Source: Mycobacterium malmoense
GTDB taxonomy: Bacteria > Actinomycetota > Actinomycetes > Mycobacteriales > Mycobacteriaceae
Direction of reading: 5' to 3'
NCBI RefSeq assembly: GCF_019645855.1
Contig: NZ_CP080999.1
Location: 1,178,001-1,242,000, forward strand
DNA: 64,000 bases
The position numbers and the translations under genes are program-made. Shown piece by piece: positions 44,122-52,338 of the stretch. The stretch's first letter is position 1; each line of letters opens with the position of its first letter. The notes below the pieces were generated by a model, which worked only from the letters and a program-made list of their open reading frames with translations, was not told the origin of the DNA and made no database searches.

Positions 44122-44992
44122 CGCCCTGCCGGTCGTGACGGTGACCTACTCGCCGGGCCCCCACCTGGAGCGATTCCTGGCCTCGTTGTCGCTGGCCACC
44201 GAGCGCCCGGTCAGCGTGCTGCTGGCCGACAACGGCTCCACCGACGGGACCCCGCAGGCGGCCGTCGAGCGCTACCCGAACGTGCGGCTGCTGCACACCG
44301 GCGCCAACCTCGGGTATGGAACCGCGGTGAACCGCGCGGTCGCGCAGCTGGATCGGAAGCAAGACTGGGTGATCGTCGCCAACCCCGACGTGCAGTGGGG
44401 CCCGGGCAGCATCGACGCGCTGCTGGACGCCGCCGCCCGCTGGCCGGGAGCCGGCGCGCTGGGCCCGCTGATCCGCGATCCCGACGGGTCGGTGTACCCG
44501 TCGGCGCGGCATCTGCCGAGCCTGATCCGCGGCGGCATGCACGCGGTCGTCGGGCCCTTCTGGAAGCGCAACCCGTGGACGGCGGCCTACCGCCAGGAGC
44601 GGCTCGAGCCCAGCGAACGCGTGGTGGGCTGGCTGTCGGGGTCATGCCTGCTGGTGCGCCGGTCGGCCTTTAGCCACGTCGGTGGATTCGACGAGCGCTA
44701 CTTCATGTACATGGAGGACGTCGACCTGGGCGACCGCCTCGGCCGGGCCGGCTGGCTGAGCGTCTACGTCCCGTCGGCCGAGGTCCTGCACCACAAGGGC
44801 CACTCCACCGGGCACGACCCGGCGAGCCACTTGGCCGCGCATCACAAGAGCACCTACATCTTCCTGGCCGACCGCCATTCCGGGTGGTGGCGGGCCCCGC
44901 TGCGCTGGACGCTGCGGGGATCGTTGGCGGTGCGTTCCCGTCTGATGGTGCGCCAGTCGCGCCGACGGAGACTGGCAGAAGGGCGGCGCTGA
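44114..44992 (+). CDS. wbbL: dTDP-Rha:decaprenyl-diphospho-GlcNAc rhamnosyltransferase
   Basis: 292 residues from GTG 44114, overlapping rmlD; a longer frame starts at 44081. GT2 glycosyltransferase: VVTVTYSPGPHLERFLASL, LLADNGSTDGTP, metal/nucleotide aspartates in VANPDVQWGP, acceptor-side GWLSGSCLLVRRSAF and YMEDVDLGDRLGRAG. It adds the L-rhamnose to GlcNAc-P-P-decaprenol in the linker between peptidoglycan and galactan, and works on the cytosolic face of the membrane. rmlD upstream supplies its substrate. Confidence 0.95.
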   Translation: MTDALPVVTVTYSPGPHLERFLASLSLATERPVSVLLADNGSTDGTPQAAVERYPNVRLLHTGANLGYGTAVNRAVAQLDRKQDWVIVANPDVQWGPGSIDALLDAAARWPGAGALGPLIRDPDGSVYPSARHLPSLIRGGMHAVVGPFWKRNPWTAAYRQERLEPSERVVGWLSGSCLLVRRSAFSHVGGFDERYFMYMEDVDLGDRLGRAGWLSVYVPSAEVLHHKGHSTGHDPASHLAAHHKSTYIFLADRHSGWWRAPLRWTLRGSLAVRSRLMVRQSRRRRLAEGRR

Positions 44993-44993
44993 G

Positions 44994-46073
44994 TTGGCTA
45001 ATCCTCAGGTCGATGCGGTGATCCTGGTCGGCGGCAAGGGCACCCGGCTGCGGCCGCTGACGCTGTCGGCGCCCAAGCCCATGCTGCCCACCGCCGGGCT
45101 GCCGTTTCTGACCCATCTGCTGTCGCGGATCGCCGCGGCGGGCATCGAGCACGTCATCCTGAGCACGTCGTATCGGGCCGCGGTGTTCGAGGCGGAGTTC
45201 GGCGACGGGTCCAAGCTGGGCCTGCAGATCGACTACGTCACCGAGGAACGGCCCCTGGGAACCGGCGGCGGCATCGCCAACGTCGCCGACAAGCTGCGGC
45301 ACGACACCGTGATGGTGTTCAACGGCGACGTGCTCTCCGGCGCCGACCTGGGTCAGCTGCTGGCGTTTCACCAGGCCAACCGGGCCGACGTCACTTTGCA
45401 CCTGGTGCGGGTGGGCGACCCGCGGGCCTTCGGCTGCGTGCCCACCGACGAAAACGGCCGCGTCGTCGCCTTCCTCGAGAAGACGCAGGATCCGCCGACC
45501 GACCAGATCAACGCCGGCTGCTACGTCTTCGCGCGCGACATCATCGACCGGATTCCGCGGGGCCGCGAGGTCTCGGTGGAACGCGAGGTGTTCCCGGCGC
45601 TGCTGTCCGACGCCGACGTCAAGGTCTGCGGCTACGTCGACGCCTCCTACTGGCGCGACATGGGCACGCCGGAGGACTTCGTCCGCGGCTCGGCGGACCT
45701 GGTGCGCGGGATCGCCCCGTCGCCGGCGCTGCACGGCCACCGCGGCGAGCAGTTGGTGCACGACGGCGCGGCGGTGTCCCCGGGCGCGGTGCTGATCGGC
45801 GGCACCGTCGTCGGGCGGGGCGCCGAGATCGGGCCCGGTGTCCGGCTGGACGGCGCGGTGATCTTCGACGGCGTCAAGGTCGAGGCGGGCAGCGTGATCG
45901 AGCGTTCCATCATCGGCTTCGGCGCCCGCATCGGTCCCCGGGCGCTGATCCGCGACGGCGTGATCGGCGACGGCGCCGACATCGGCGCGCGCTGCGAGCT
46001 GCTGCGCGGCGCCCGCGTGTGGCCCGGCGTCGCCATTCCCGACGGCGGGATCCGCTACTCGTCCGACGTGTAG
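44994..46073 (+). CDS. manB: Mannose-1-phosphate guanylyltransferase
   Basis: 359 residues, the same as Rv3264c, from a TTG at 44994, one base after the wbbL stop. Nucleotidyltransferase signature GGKGTRLRPLTLSAPKPM, then TSYRAAVFEAEFGDG and NGDVLSGADL with the metal aspartate, and a C-terminal left-handed helix of hexapeptide repeats (VVGRGAEIGPGVRLDGA, VIERSIIGFGARIGP). It makes GDP-mannose from Man-1-P for mannolipids, LAM and glycoproteins. The symbol follows M. tuberculosis usage; some papers call it manC. Confidence 0.93.
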   Translation: MANPQVDAVILVGGKGTRLRPLTLSAPKPMLPTAGLPFLTHLLSRIAAAGIEHVILSTSYRAAVFEAEFGDGSKLGLQIDYVTEERPLGTGGGIANVADKLRHDTVMVFNGDVLSGADLGQLLAFHQANRADVTLHLVRVGDPRAFGCVPTDENGRVVAFLEKTQDPPTDQINAGCYVFARDIIDRIPRGREVSVEREVFPALLSDADVKVCGYVDASYWRDMGTPEDFVRGSADLVRGIAPSPALHGHRGEQLVHDGAAVSPGAVLIGGTVVGRGAEIGPGVRLDGAVIFDGVKVEAGSVIERSIIGFGARIGPRALIRDGVIGDGADIGARCELLRGARVWPGVAIPDGGIRYSSDV

Positions 46074-46074
46074 G

Positions 46075-46206
46075 CCTCTTCCGCCGAGCGTCACGCTAGC
46101 GTGACGCTGCGCGTCGACGGTCACGCTAGCGTGACGCTCGGCGGAAGAGGCGTGACGCTCGGCGGGCGGGGTGTCCAGCTCGGCGTCGGCGGTCACGCTA
46201 GCGTGA
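46075..46206. repeat. Palindromic intergenic element: TCACGCTAGCGTGA three times, with a 76-bp hairpin
   Basis: The 14-bp perfect palindrome TCACGCTAGCGTGA lies at 46091, 46121 and 46193. The first two are inside a larger inverted repeat with 30-bp perfect arms (46075-46104 and 46121-46150, CCTCTTCCGCCGAGCG outward) and a 16-bp loop. The third copy overlaps the end of the Nudix gene and supplies its TAG stop codon. It lies between convergent genes, so it may act as a bidirectional terminator, but the self-similar design suggests a REP-like or small mobile repeat. Confidence 0.85.
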
Positions 46207-46740
46207 CGCTCGCGTCGCGCGGGCGACGAGATAGGCGAGCGCGTGATCGGTGCCGGCCGGCAACGCGTCGGCCGGCCACCAGCGCAGGTCCTCCGACTCG
46301 TCGCTGATCGCGATCTGCGCGCCGGCCGGCGCGCGCGCCACGAACTGCAGGTCGAGGTGGCGGGTCGGCACACCCAGCGAGCAGGTGACCGGGTGCACGT
46401 GCACGGCGGCCAGGTCGGGCGCGATGCGCAGGCCGGCGACGCCGGATTCCTCGGTGGCCTCGCGCAACGCCGCGGCAACGACGTCGGCGTCGTCCTCGTC
46501 GCAGTGCCCGCCCAGTTGCACCCAGCGGCGCAGGCGGCGGTGCAAGGTCAGCAGCACCCGGTCGCCGGTGTCGTCGAGCACCAGCGCCGAGGCGGTGACG
46601 TGGCCCGGCACGCACTCGCGACGGCAGGCATCGGCGTGGCCCTGCACGAAGGCCAGCACGGCGTGCCGCAACGAATCCTGCGCCGGATCGGGCGCCCGCC
46701 AGTCGGTGAGGATCGAGATCGCCGAATCCCTGAGGCTCAC
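46198..46740 (-). CDS. Nudix hydrolase
   Basis: 180 residues. The Nudix box is GGHCDEDDADVVAAALREATEESGV in sequence, with the catalytic REATEE core at about 90-95; the metal-binding glutamates are intact. Preceding ALVLDDTGDRVLLTLHRRL and the tail WWPADALPAGTDHALA fit the fold. It cleaves a nucleoside diphosphate linked to something unknown. In M. tuberculosis I recall a DNA methylase (Rv3263) between manB and fbiB; it is not present here. Stop codon given by the third palindrome. Confidence 0.88.
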   Translation of the reverse strand: MSLRDSAISILTDWRAPDPAQDSLRHAVLAFVQGHADACRRECVPGHVTASALVLDDTGDRVLLTLHRRLRRWVQLGGHCDEDDADVVAAALREATEESGVAGLRIAPDLAAVHVHPVTCSLGVPTRHLDLQFVARAPAGAQIAISDESEDLRWWPADALPAGTDHALAYLVARATRASR

Positions 46741-46777
46741 CGCGATGCCTCCGCCATAACCGCGCCCGCGAACGTCT

Positions 46778-48118
46778 TCACTTGCGGATCAGCAAGTCCG
46801 CTACATCGGCCGGGTCGCGCAACCCAGCCGCTTCAGAGGCGTAGCCGATCGCGATGGCGCCCAACGGTTCCCAGTCGGCGGGTAGGTCGAGCTCGGCGCG
46901 GACCAGGTCGGCGGCGAAGATCGTCGAGCCGATCCAGCAGCTGCCCAGCCCGCGAACCGCCAGCCCGACCAGCAGCGCCTGCACGGCCGCCCCGACCGCG
47001 ACGGTGAACATGGTGTGCTCGGCGCCGGCGCGGGCGGCATCCGGATAGGCGTGGGCGCCGTCGGGGACCAGGAACGGGATCACCACCTCCGGTGCGTCGT
47101 AGAGGATCTGGCCGCGCGCCACCCGCCGTTCGATCGCGTCGGCGGGCCGGCCGTCGCCGGCAAGGTCCGACCGCCACTTGCCTTTCATGCGGTCCAGCAG
47201 CCGGGTGCGGGTGGCCGGGTCCTGCAGCCACACGAAACGCACCGGCCGGGTGTGGTGGGGGGCCGGCGCGGTCAGGGCCTCGGCGACGGCGGCCTCGACC
47301 AGCCCCGGCGGCACCGGCTCGTCGCCGAACCGGCGCACCGACCGGCGCAGCAGCTGCGCCTGCCCGCGACCCAGCTCGATGGCCTCGGCGGTGCCGAGCC
47401 AGAACAGGTCTTCGGTGCCCGGCCGCAGCAGCCGCCGGGCCGTCGTGCCGTCGTCGGGCAGGTCAAGGCCGCGCACCACGGCCACCGGCATCGCGGTCAA
47501 CTTGCCCTTGACCAGATCGGCTGCCGCCGCGATCTCGTCGGCGATCGCGATCTCGGTGACCACCAGCTCGTTGCCATACCGGTCGACGGCCCCCGAATAG
47601 CTGTGCAGCACAGCCAGACCCGCCGCGCCGACCGCCGCGTCGGTCTGGCCGTTGCGCCACGCGCGGCCCATCGTGTCGGTGATGACCACGGCGACGTCGA
47701 CGCCGAGCCGCTCCCGCAGCCCGGCCCGCAGCGCCGCGGCGCTGGCGTCGGGATCGACCGGCAGCAGCGCCAATTCGTCGCTGCCGACGTTGGATCCGTC
47801 CACGCCGGCGGCGGCCTGGACCAGACCGAGCCGGTTCTCGGTGATCAGGGTCCGGCCCTTGCGCGCCAGCACGCGCACGGCTTCGTCGTCGACCAGCTTG
47901 CGGCGCAGCTCATCCCGCGCCTCGGCATCCCGCGGCGCCGGTACCAGCCGGCCCTCGCACTTGGACACCACCTTGCTGGTCACCACCACGACGTCCCCGT
48001 CGCGCAGCCAGGGCGCGGCCGCGGCGACGGCCGCACCCAGATCGTCGCCGGGCCGGAATTCGGGAAGCCCGGCGACGGGCAGGATCTCGATCGCCGAGCC
48101 GGTGCCATGCTCGGTCAC
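46778..48118 (-). CDS. fbiB: Bifunctional F420:gamma-glutamyl ligase / FMN-dependent reductase
   Basis: 446 residues. N-terminal CofE-like domain (about 1-245): PVAGLPEFRPGDDL, VVTSKVVSKCEGR, ITDTMGRAWRNGQTD. C-terminal nitroreductase-like FMN domain (about 250-446): ELGRGQAQLLRRSVR, RPADAIERRVARGQI, AVQALLVGLAVRGLGSCWIG. It adds the polyglutamate tail and reduces the dehydro-F420-0 precursor in coenzyme F420 synthesis. The start overlaps the fbiA stop by 4 bp. F420 feeds dehydrogenases and activates nitroimidazole prodrugs in mycobacteria. Confidence 0.95.
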   Translation of the reverse strand: MTEHGTGSAIEILPVAGLPEFRPGDDLGAAVAAAAPWLRDGDVVVVTSKVVSKCEGRLVPAPRDAEARDELRRKLVDDEAVRVLARKGRTLITENRLGLVQAAAGVDGSNVGSDELALLPVDPDASAAALRAGLRERLGVDVAVVITDTMGRAWRNGQTDAAVGAAGLAVLHSYSGAVDRYGNELVVTEIAIADEIAAAADLVKGKLTAMPVAVVRGLDLPDDGTTARRLLRPGTEDLFWLGTAEAIELGRGQAQLLRRSVRRFGDEPVPPGLVEAAVAEALTAPAPHHTRPVRFVWLQDPATRTRLLDRMKGKWRSDLAGDGRPADAIERRVARGQILYDAPEVVIPFLVPDGAHAYPDAARAGAEHTMFTVAVGAAVQALLVGLAVRGLGSCWIGSTIFAADLVRAELDLPADWEPLGAIAIGYASEAAGLRDPADVADLLIRK

Positions 48119-49116
48119 GCTGCCAGGCCCGCGAGTTCCAGCCCGGCGCGCACCATCTCGGCCGTCGCCCGGGGGTCGCTCATCAACAGCGGTATCGCGC
48201 GCACCGAGACCCCCTCGACGTCGGCCTCATCACCCTCGTGCACCAGCCAGCAATCCAGTATCCCGGTGGCCCGGCGCGCCCCGTAATGCCGGCCGACCGC
48301 CTCCGCGGTGGACTTGACCCCGATCACCGAAAGGCAGGCATCGGCCATGCCGCGCAACGGCTTTCCACCGATGATCGGCGAGTAGCCGACGACCGGGGCC
48401 CGGGCCGCACGCAACGCGCCGCGAATGCCGGGCACGGCCAGGATGGCGCCGACGCTGACCACCGGGTTGGACGGCGCCAGCAAGATGACGTCGGCGTCGG
48501 CGATGGCGGCCACCGCTTCGGTTGTGGCGCTGGCATTTTCGGCGCCGACGAATGCGAAGCTGTGCGTCGGCACCTGGGCCCGGTAGCGCACCCACCACTC
48601 CTGGAAGTGGATTGCCCGACGGCCGTCGTCGGCCGGATCGGTGATCACCACGTGTGTCTCGCAGCGGTCATCGCTGGCCGGCAGCAACCGCGCGCCCGGT
48701 TGCCAGCGGTCGCACAGCGCGGTGGTGATCTGCGACAGCGGATAGCCGGCCCGCAGCATCTGGGTGCGCACCAGATGGGTGGCCAGGTCGCGGTCGCCCA
48801 GCGCGAACCAGTCCGGCTGGACGCCGTAGCGCGCCAATTCCTCCTTGGCGTGCCAGGTTTCGTCGCGGTGTCCCCACCCCCGCTGCGGGTCGACGCCTCC
48901 ACCTAAGGTGTACATGCAGGTGTCCAAATCCGGACAGACGCGCAGCCCGTGGATCCAGGCGTCGTCGCCGACGTTGACGACCGCGGTTAGCTCATGGCAA
49001 TCCGAGCCGTCGGCCGGGCCCCCCTGCGGCGCGAACTGACCCAGCGCGAGCAGCCGCTGGACCCCCAGCAGGAAGCGGGCGCCGCCGACCCCGCCGACGA
49101 GAACGGTGACCTTCAC
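48115..49116 (-). CDS. fbiA: 2-phospho-L-lactate/PEP transferase of F420 synthesis
   Basis: 333 residues (Rv3261 is 331). CofD fold: VLVGGVGGARFLLGVQRLL, ELTAVVNVGDDAWIHGLRV with DLDTCMYTLGG, the LLAPSNPVVSVGAILAVPG loop and VVGYSPIIGGKPLRGMA. It transfers the enolpyruvyl (or phospholactyl) phosphate moiety from its GDP-linked form onto Fo. First gene of the fbiAB operon, divergent from whiB2 with 282 bp between the start codons. Confidence 0.95.
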   Translation of the reverse strand: MKVTVLVGGVGGARFLLGVQRLLALGQFAPQGGPADGSDCHELTAVVNVGDDAWIHGLRVCPDLDTCMYTLGGGVDPQRGWGHRDETWHAKEELARYGVQPDWFALGDRDLATHLVRTQMLRAGYPLSQITTALCDRWQPGARLLPASDDRCETHVVITDPADDGRRAIHFQEWWVRYRAQVPTHSFAFVGAENASATTEAVAAIADADVILLAPSNPVVSVGAILAVPGIRGALRAARAPVVGYSPIIGGKPLRGMADACLSVIGVKSTAEAVGRHYGARRATGILDCWLVHEGDEADVEGVSVRAIPLLMSDPRATAEMVRAGLELAGLAA

Positions 49117-49398
49117 ACCGCTCGACAGTACTGGGCGGTGGGCGATGTGATGGACACGCCGAGGGTCGAAAACAACAGAAACGCCGAAATTTCGTCACGA
49201 GATGATATGGAAATAGGTCATAACGCTTGACCCGGCAGGTCAACGAGTGTCTAATCACAACAGTGTCATTTCCCGGTTGGTCGCCGATTCCGGTGTCGCA
49301 GACCGAGATTCGATCACTTGTTCGAATTGTCTGTACATCAGAACAGTGGGAACTCACTGACTCACTCTCTCAATCAAAGCTGAGGAGGCGGACGAAGC

Positions 49399-49773
49399 AT
49401 GTCTTACGAGCACCTTCGGGGCGTTATGACAGGCACACCGCACACCACTATTGGCTCGGCGCCGGCGGCTCAGGCGTTAAATGCCCGTCCGCACCTGACC
49501 GTGGTTCCCGATGCGCCAGTCGCATTCGAACCGGAGCCCTCGCCGCCGCCGACCACCGACCAATGGCAGGACCGCGCCCTGTGCGCGCAAACGGATCCCG
49601 AGGCCTTCTTCCCGGAGAAGGGCGGCTCGACACGTGAGGCCAAGAAGATCTGCCTCGGCTGCGAGGTGCGTCATGAATGCCTGGAGTACGCGCTGGCGCA
49701 CGACGAGCGCTTCGGCATCTGGGGCGGCCTTTCCGAACGTGAGCGCCGCCGCCTCAAGCGCGGCATCATCTGA
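49399..49773 (+). CDS. whiB2: WhiB2 iron-sulfur regulator of septation
   Basis: 124 residues from ATG 49399 with GAGGAGG well placed upstream; an N-terminal extension of about 35 residues precedes the conserved core compared with the 89-residue form I recall for M. tuberculosis. The core has the four 4Fe-4S cysteines (LCAQTD, then ICLGCEVRHEC), the turn FGIWGGLSERERR and the basic tail RRLKRGII that binds DNA. WhmD/WhiB2 is needed for cell division. The long upstream region (49117-49398) has no other gene. Confidence 0.93.
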   Translation: MSYEHLRGVMTGTPHTTIGSAPAAQALNARPHLTVVPDAPVAFEPEPSPPPTTDQWQDRALCAQTDPEAFFPEKGGSTREAKKICLGCEVRHECLEYALAHDERFGIWGGLSERERRRLKRGII

Positions 49774-49798
49774 CCATGGCGCGCGCCGCGGCGCAACG

Positions 49799-50221
49799 TT
49801 ATTCGTCGTCGATCGTCGGATCGATGACCGAGGGCTCGACGTCCAAGTAGATGGCCACCTGAGCCACCAGGATTTCGTGCAGCAACTCGCCGAGTTCGAT
49901 CGTGTCCTTGGCCCGTCGCTCAATTGGCTTGCGGAACAACACAATTCGTGCCCGCGTGGCGTTGCCACGGACGTCGACGCCGGCCGGGATCAAGCGGGCC
50001 AAAGCGATGGGTCCGTCGGCGATGACCTCGGGCGGCCACTGCACGCTGTCGGGGTCCTTGGCGGCGATGCGGGGGATTTCGTCGACCGCCACGTCGAGGT
50101 CGGCCACTCGTTCCTGCCAGCGCCGCTCGATGGGCTCGTAGGCCTCCAGCACGGCCATGTCGAACCGCTCGGCCCGGCTGCGCCATCCCGGCACCGTCGG
50201 CGGCAGCAGCGGGCCGCGCAT
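49799..50221 (-). CDS. Zincin-like metallopeptidase family protein (Rv3259-like)
   Basis: 140 residues from ATG 50221; upstream codons to 50488 are open but not conserved in my recollection of the 139-residue Rv3259. Contains RGPLLPPTVPGWRSRAERFD, VDEIPRIAAKDPDSVQWP, and near the end LHEILVAQVAIYL where zincins of this family carry HExxH: the second histidine is glutamine, so zinc-dependent catalysis is doubtful. Ends DPTIDDE. Convergent with whiB2, 25 bp apart. Function unknown. Confidence 0.8.
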   Translation of the reverse strand: MRGPLLPPTVPGWRSRAERFDMAVLEAYEPIERRWQERVADLDVAVDEIPRIAAKDPDSVQWPPEVIADGPIALARLIPAGVDVRGNATRARIVLFRKPIERRAKDTIELGELLHEILVAQVAIYLDVEPSVIDPTIDDE

Positions 50222-50388
50222 GTCGCGGCCCCGTCGAGACCCGCGGTAGGAGGCCGATCGGTGCCGATCGTTTTGCGGGGAGCAGCGCGATTCGCCCACG
50301 CGCCGATGGTAACGGTTGCACATCGTGGGTCGAACAGATGCGCGTGTCCGGCGCTTCCGCGGCGTTTGTCCACGATAGCCTTTCGGTC

Positions 50389-50856
50389 GTGAACGTTCCC
50401 CGTCGCTGTTGCCGGCCCGGGTGTCCGCACTATGCCGTGGCGACCTTGACGTTCGTCTACTCGGACTCGACGGCGGTGGTGGGTCCACTCGCGACCGCGC
50501 GCGAACCGCATTCGTGGGACCTGTGCGTCGGCCATGCCGGCCGGATCACCGCGCCCCGCGGATGGGAACTCGTTCGCCACGCCGCCCCGTTGCCCACCCA
50601 TCCCGACGAGGACGACCTGGTCGCCCTTGCCGACGCGGTGCGCGAGGGCCGCCCGGGCGATCGGGGCCTGCCCAACAACGGGGCCGCCGGCGCGCCGCGG
50701 AACGGCTGCGGCGGCTTTGAGGGTTTTGCCGATCCCCATGTCCAGCACGCCGGAGCCCACGCGACCGCGCCGAGCAGCGGGCTGCTCGCGCCGCCCGAGC
50801 GTCGTTCCGGGCGGCGCCGCGGACATCTGCGGGTGTTGCCCGACCCTGCCGACTAG
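50389..50856 (+). CDS. DUF3499 family protein (Rv3258c-like)
   Basis: 155 residues from a GTG. N-terminal cysteine motif RRCCRPGCPHYAVATLTFVY and a later LCVGHAGRI form a probable zinc ribbon with histidines. The second half is low-complexity Gly/Ala/Pro/Arg. Conserved in actinobacteria next to pmmA; function unknown. Divergent from the zincin-like gene. The 3' end is 102 bp before pmmA. Confidence 0.85.
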   Translation: MNVPRRCCRPGCPHYAVATLTFVYSDSTAVVGPLATAREPHSWDLCVGHAGRITAPRGWELVRHAAPLPTHPDEDDLVALADAVREGRPGDRGLPNNGAAGAPRNGCGGFEGFADPHVQHAGAHATAPSSGLLAPPERRSGRRRGHLRVLPDPAD

Positions 50857-50958
50857 TGCCGCCGCGGTGCCCCGTGCACCGTTGCGGCCCGTGTCTTACC
50901 GGGCCGATAGGCTGACGTCGAAGAGGGGGAACAACCCACGTCGTCAGGAGGTCCCCGC

Positions 50959-52338
50959 ATGTCTCGGCCCGCCGCGACCGTTCGCCGTGTCATCAAGGCG
51001 TACGACGTGCGTGGGCTGGTCGGCGAAGAGCTCGACGGGCCGTTCGTCGCCGACGTCGGGGCCGCGTTCGCCAGGTTGATGCGCGCCGAGGGCGCGCGGC
51101 AGGTGGTCCTCGGCCACGACATGCGAGACAGCTCGCCGGCGCTGGCCGCCGCGTTCGCCACCGGGGTGACGGGCCAGGGCCTGGACGTGGTGCGGATCGG
51201 CTTGGCGTCCACCGATGAGCTCTATTTCGCCTCGGGGCTGCTGGAGTGCCCCGGCGCGATGTTCACCGCGAGCCACAACCCGGCGGCCTACAACGGCATC
51301 AAGCTGTGCCGGGCCGGCGCGAAACCCGTCGGCGCCGAGACCGGGCTGAGCGTCATCACCGACGACGTGATCGCCGGGGTCAAGCCGGGTGACGCGGCGC
51401 CCGGAACCGTCACCGACCGGGACGTGCTGGCCGACTACGGGAAATTCCTGCGTTCGCTGGTGAACACCTCCGGGCTGCGCCCCCTGCGGGTGGCCGTCGA
51501 CGCCGGCAACGGCATGGCCGGCCTCACCGCGCCCGCCGTGCTCGGCCCGATCGAGTCGATCACCTTGCTGCCGTTGTACTTCGAACTCGACGGCTCGTTT
51601 CCCCACCACGAGGCCAACCCGCTCGACCCGGCCAACCTGGTGGACCTGCAGGCCTATGTGCGCGACACCGGCGCCGATATAGGGCTGGCCTTCGACGGGG
51701 ACGCCGACCGGTGCTTCGTGGTCGACGAACGCGGCCGGCCCGTGGCGCCGTCGACGGTGACCGGCCTGGTGGCCGCCCGCGAGCTGGGCCGGGAGATCGG
51801 CGCCATGATCATCCACAACGTGATCACGTCGCGCGCGGTGCCCGAACTGGTCACCGAGCGCGGCGGCACGCCGCTGCGCTCACGGGTCGGGCACTCCTAC
51901 ATCAAGGCGCTGATGGCCGAGACCGGCGCGATTTTCGGCGGCGAACACTCGGCGCACTACTACTTCCGTGACTTCTGGGGCGCCGACTCCGGGATGCTCG
52001 CGGCGCTGTACGTGCTGGCCGCCCTCGGGGAGCAGCAACGGCCGCTCTCGGAGTTGACCGCCGACTACCAGCGCTACGAATCCTCCGGCGAGATCAACTT
52101 CACAGTGGCCGACGCGTCGTATTGTATTGACGCGGTGTTGAAGTCATTCGGCGGCCGGATCCAGTCCATCGATCACCTCGACGGGGTGACGGTCGATCTG
52201 GGCGACGGCAGCTGGTTCAACCTGCGCACCTCCAACACCGAGCCGTTGCTGCGGCTCAACGTGGAGGGTCGCAGCGTCGAGGACGTCGACGCTGTGGTCG
52301 CCCAGATCCGCGCCGAGATCGCGCAGGCCGCACCGTGA
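50959..52338 (+). CDS. pmmA: Phosphomannomutase/phosphoglucomutase
   Basis: 459 residues. Catalytic phosphoserine loop FTASHNPAAYNGIK, magnesium loop AFDGDADRCFVVD, sugar-binding GGEHSAHYYFRD and the phosphate-binding loop RTSNTEPLLRLNVE. It interconverts Man-6-P and Man-1-P between ManA and the guanylyltransferase at 44994. AGGAGG upstream supports ATG 50959. Matches Rv3257c. Overlaps the next gene by 4 bp (pmmA-tobH-manA operon). Literature sometimes names this gene manB. Confidence 0.94.
   Translation: MSRPAATVRRVIKAYDVRGLVGEELDGPFVADVGAAFARLMRAEGARQVVLGHDMRDSSPALAAAFATGVTGQGLDVVRIGLASTDELYFASGLLECPGAMFTASHNPAAYNGIKLCRAGAKPVGAETGLSVITDDVIAGVKPGDAAPGTVTDRDVLADYGKFLRSLVNTSGLRPLRVAVDAGNGMAGLTAPAVLGPIESITLLPLYFELDGSFPHHEANPLDPANLVDLQAYVRDTGADIGLAFDGDADRCFVVDERGRPVAPSTVTGLVAARELGREIGAMIIHNVITSRAVPELVTERGGTPLRSRVGHSYIKALMAETGAIFGGEHSAHYYFRDFWGADSGMLAALYVLAALGEQQRPLSELTADYQRYESSGEINFTVADASYCIDAVLKSFGGRIQSIDHLDGVTVDLGDGSWFNLRTSNTEPLLRLNVEGRSVEDVDAVVAQIRAEIAQAAP

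Noticed and set aside
46101..46307. Small + strand ORF across the palindromic element
   Set aside because: Its peptide is only a translation of the repeats and of the opposite strand of the Nudix gene.
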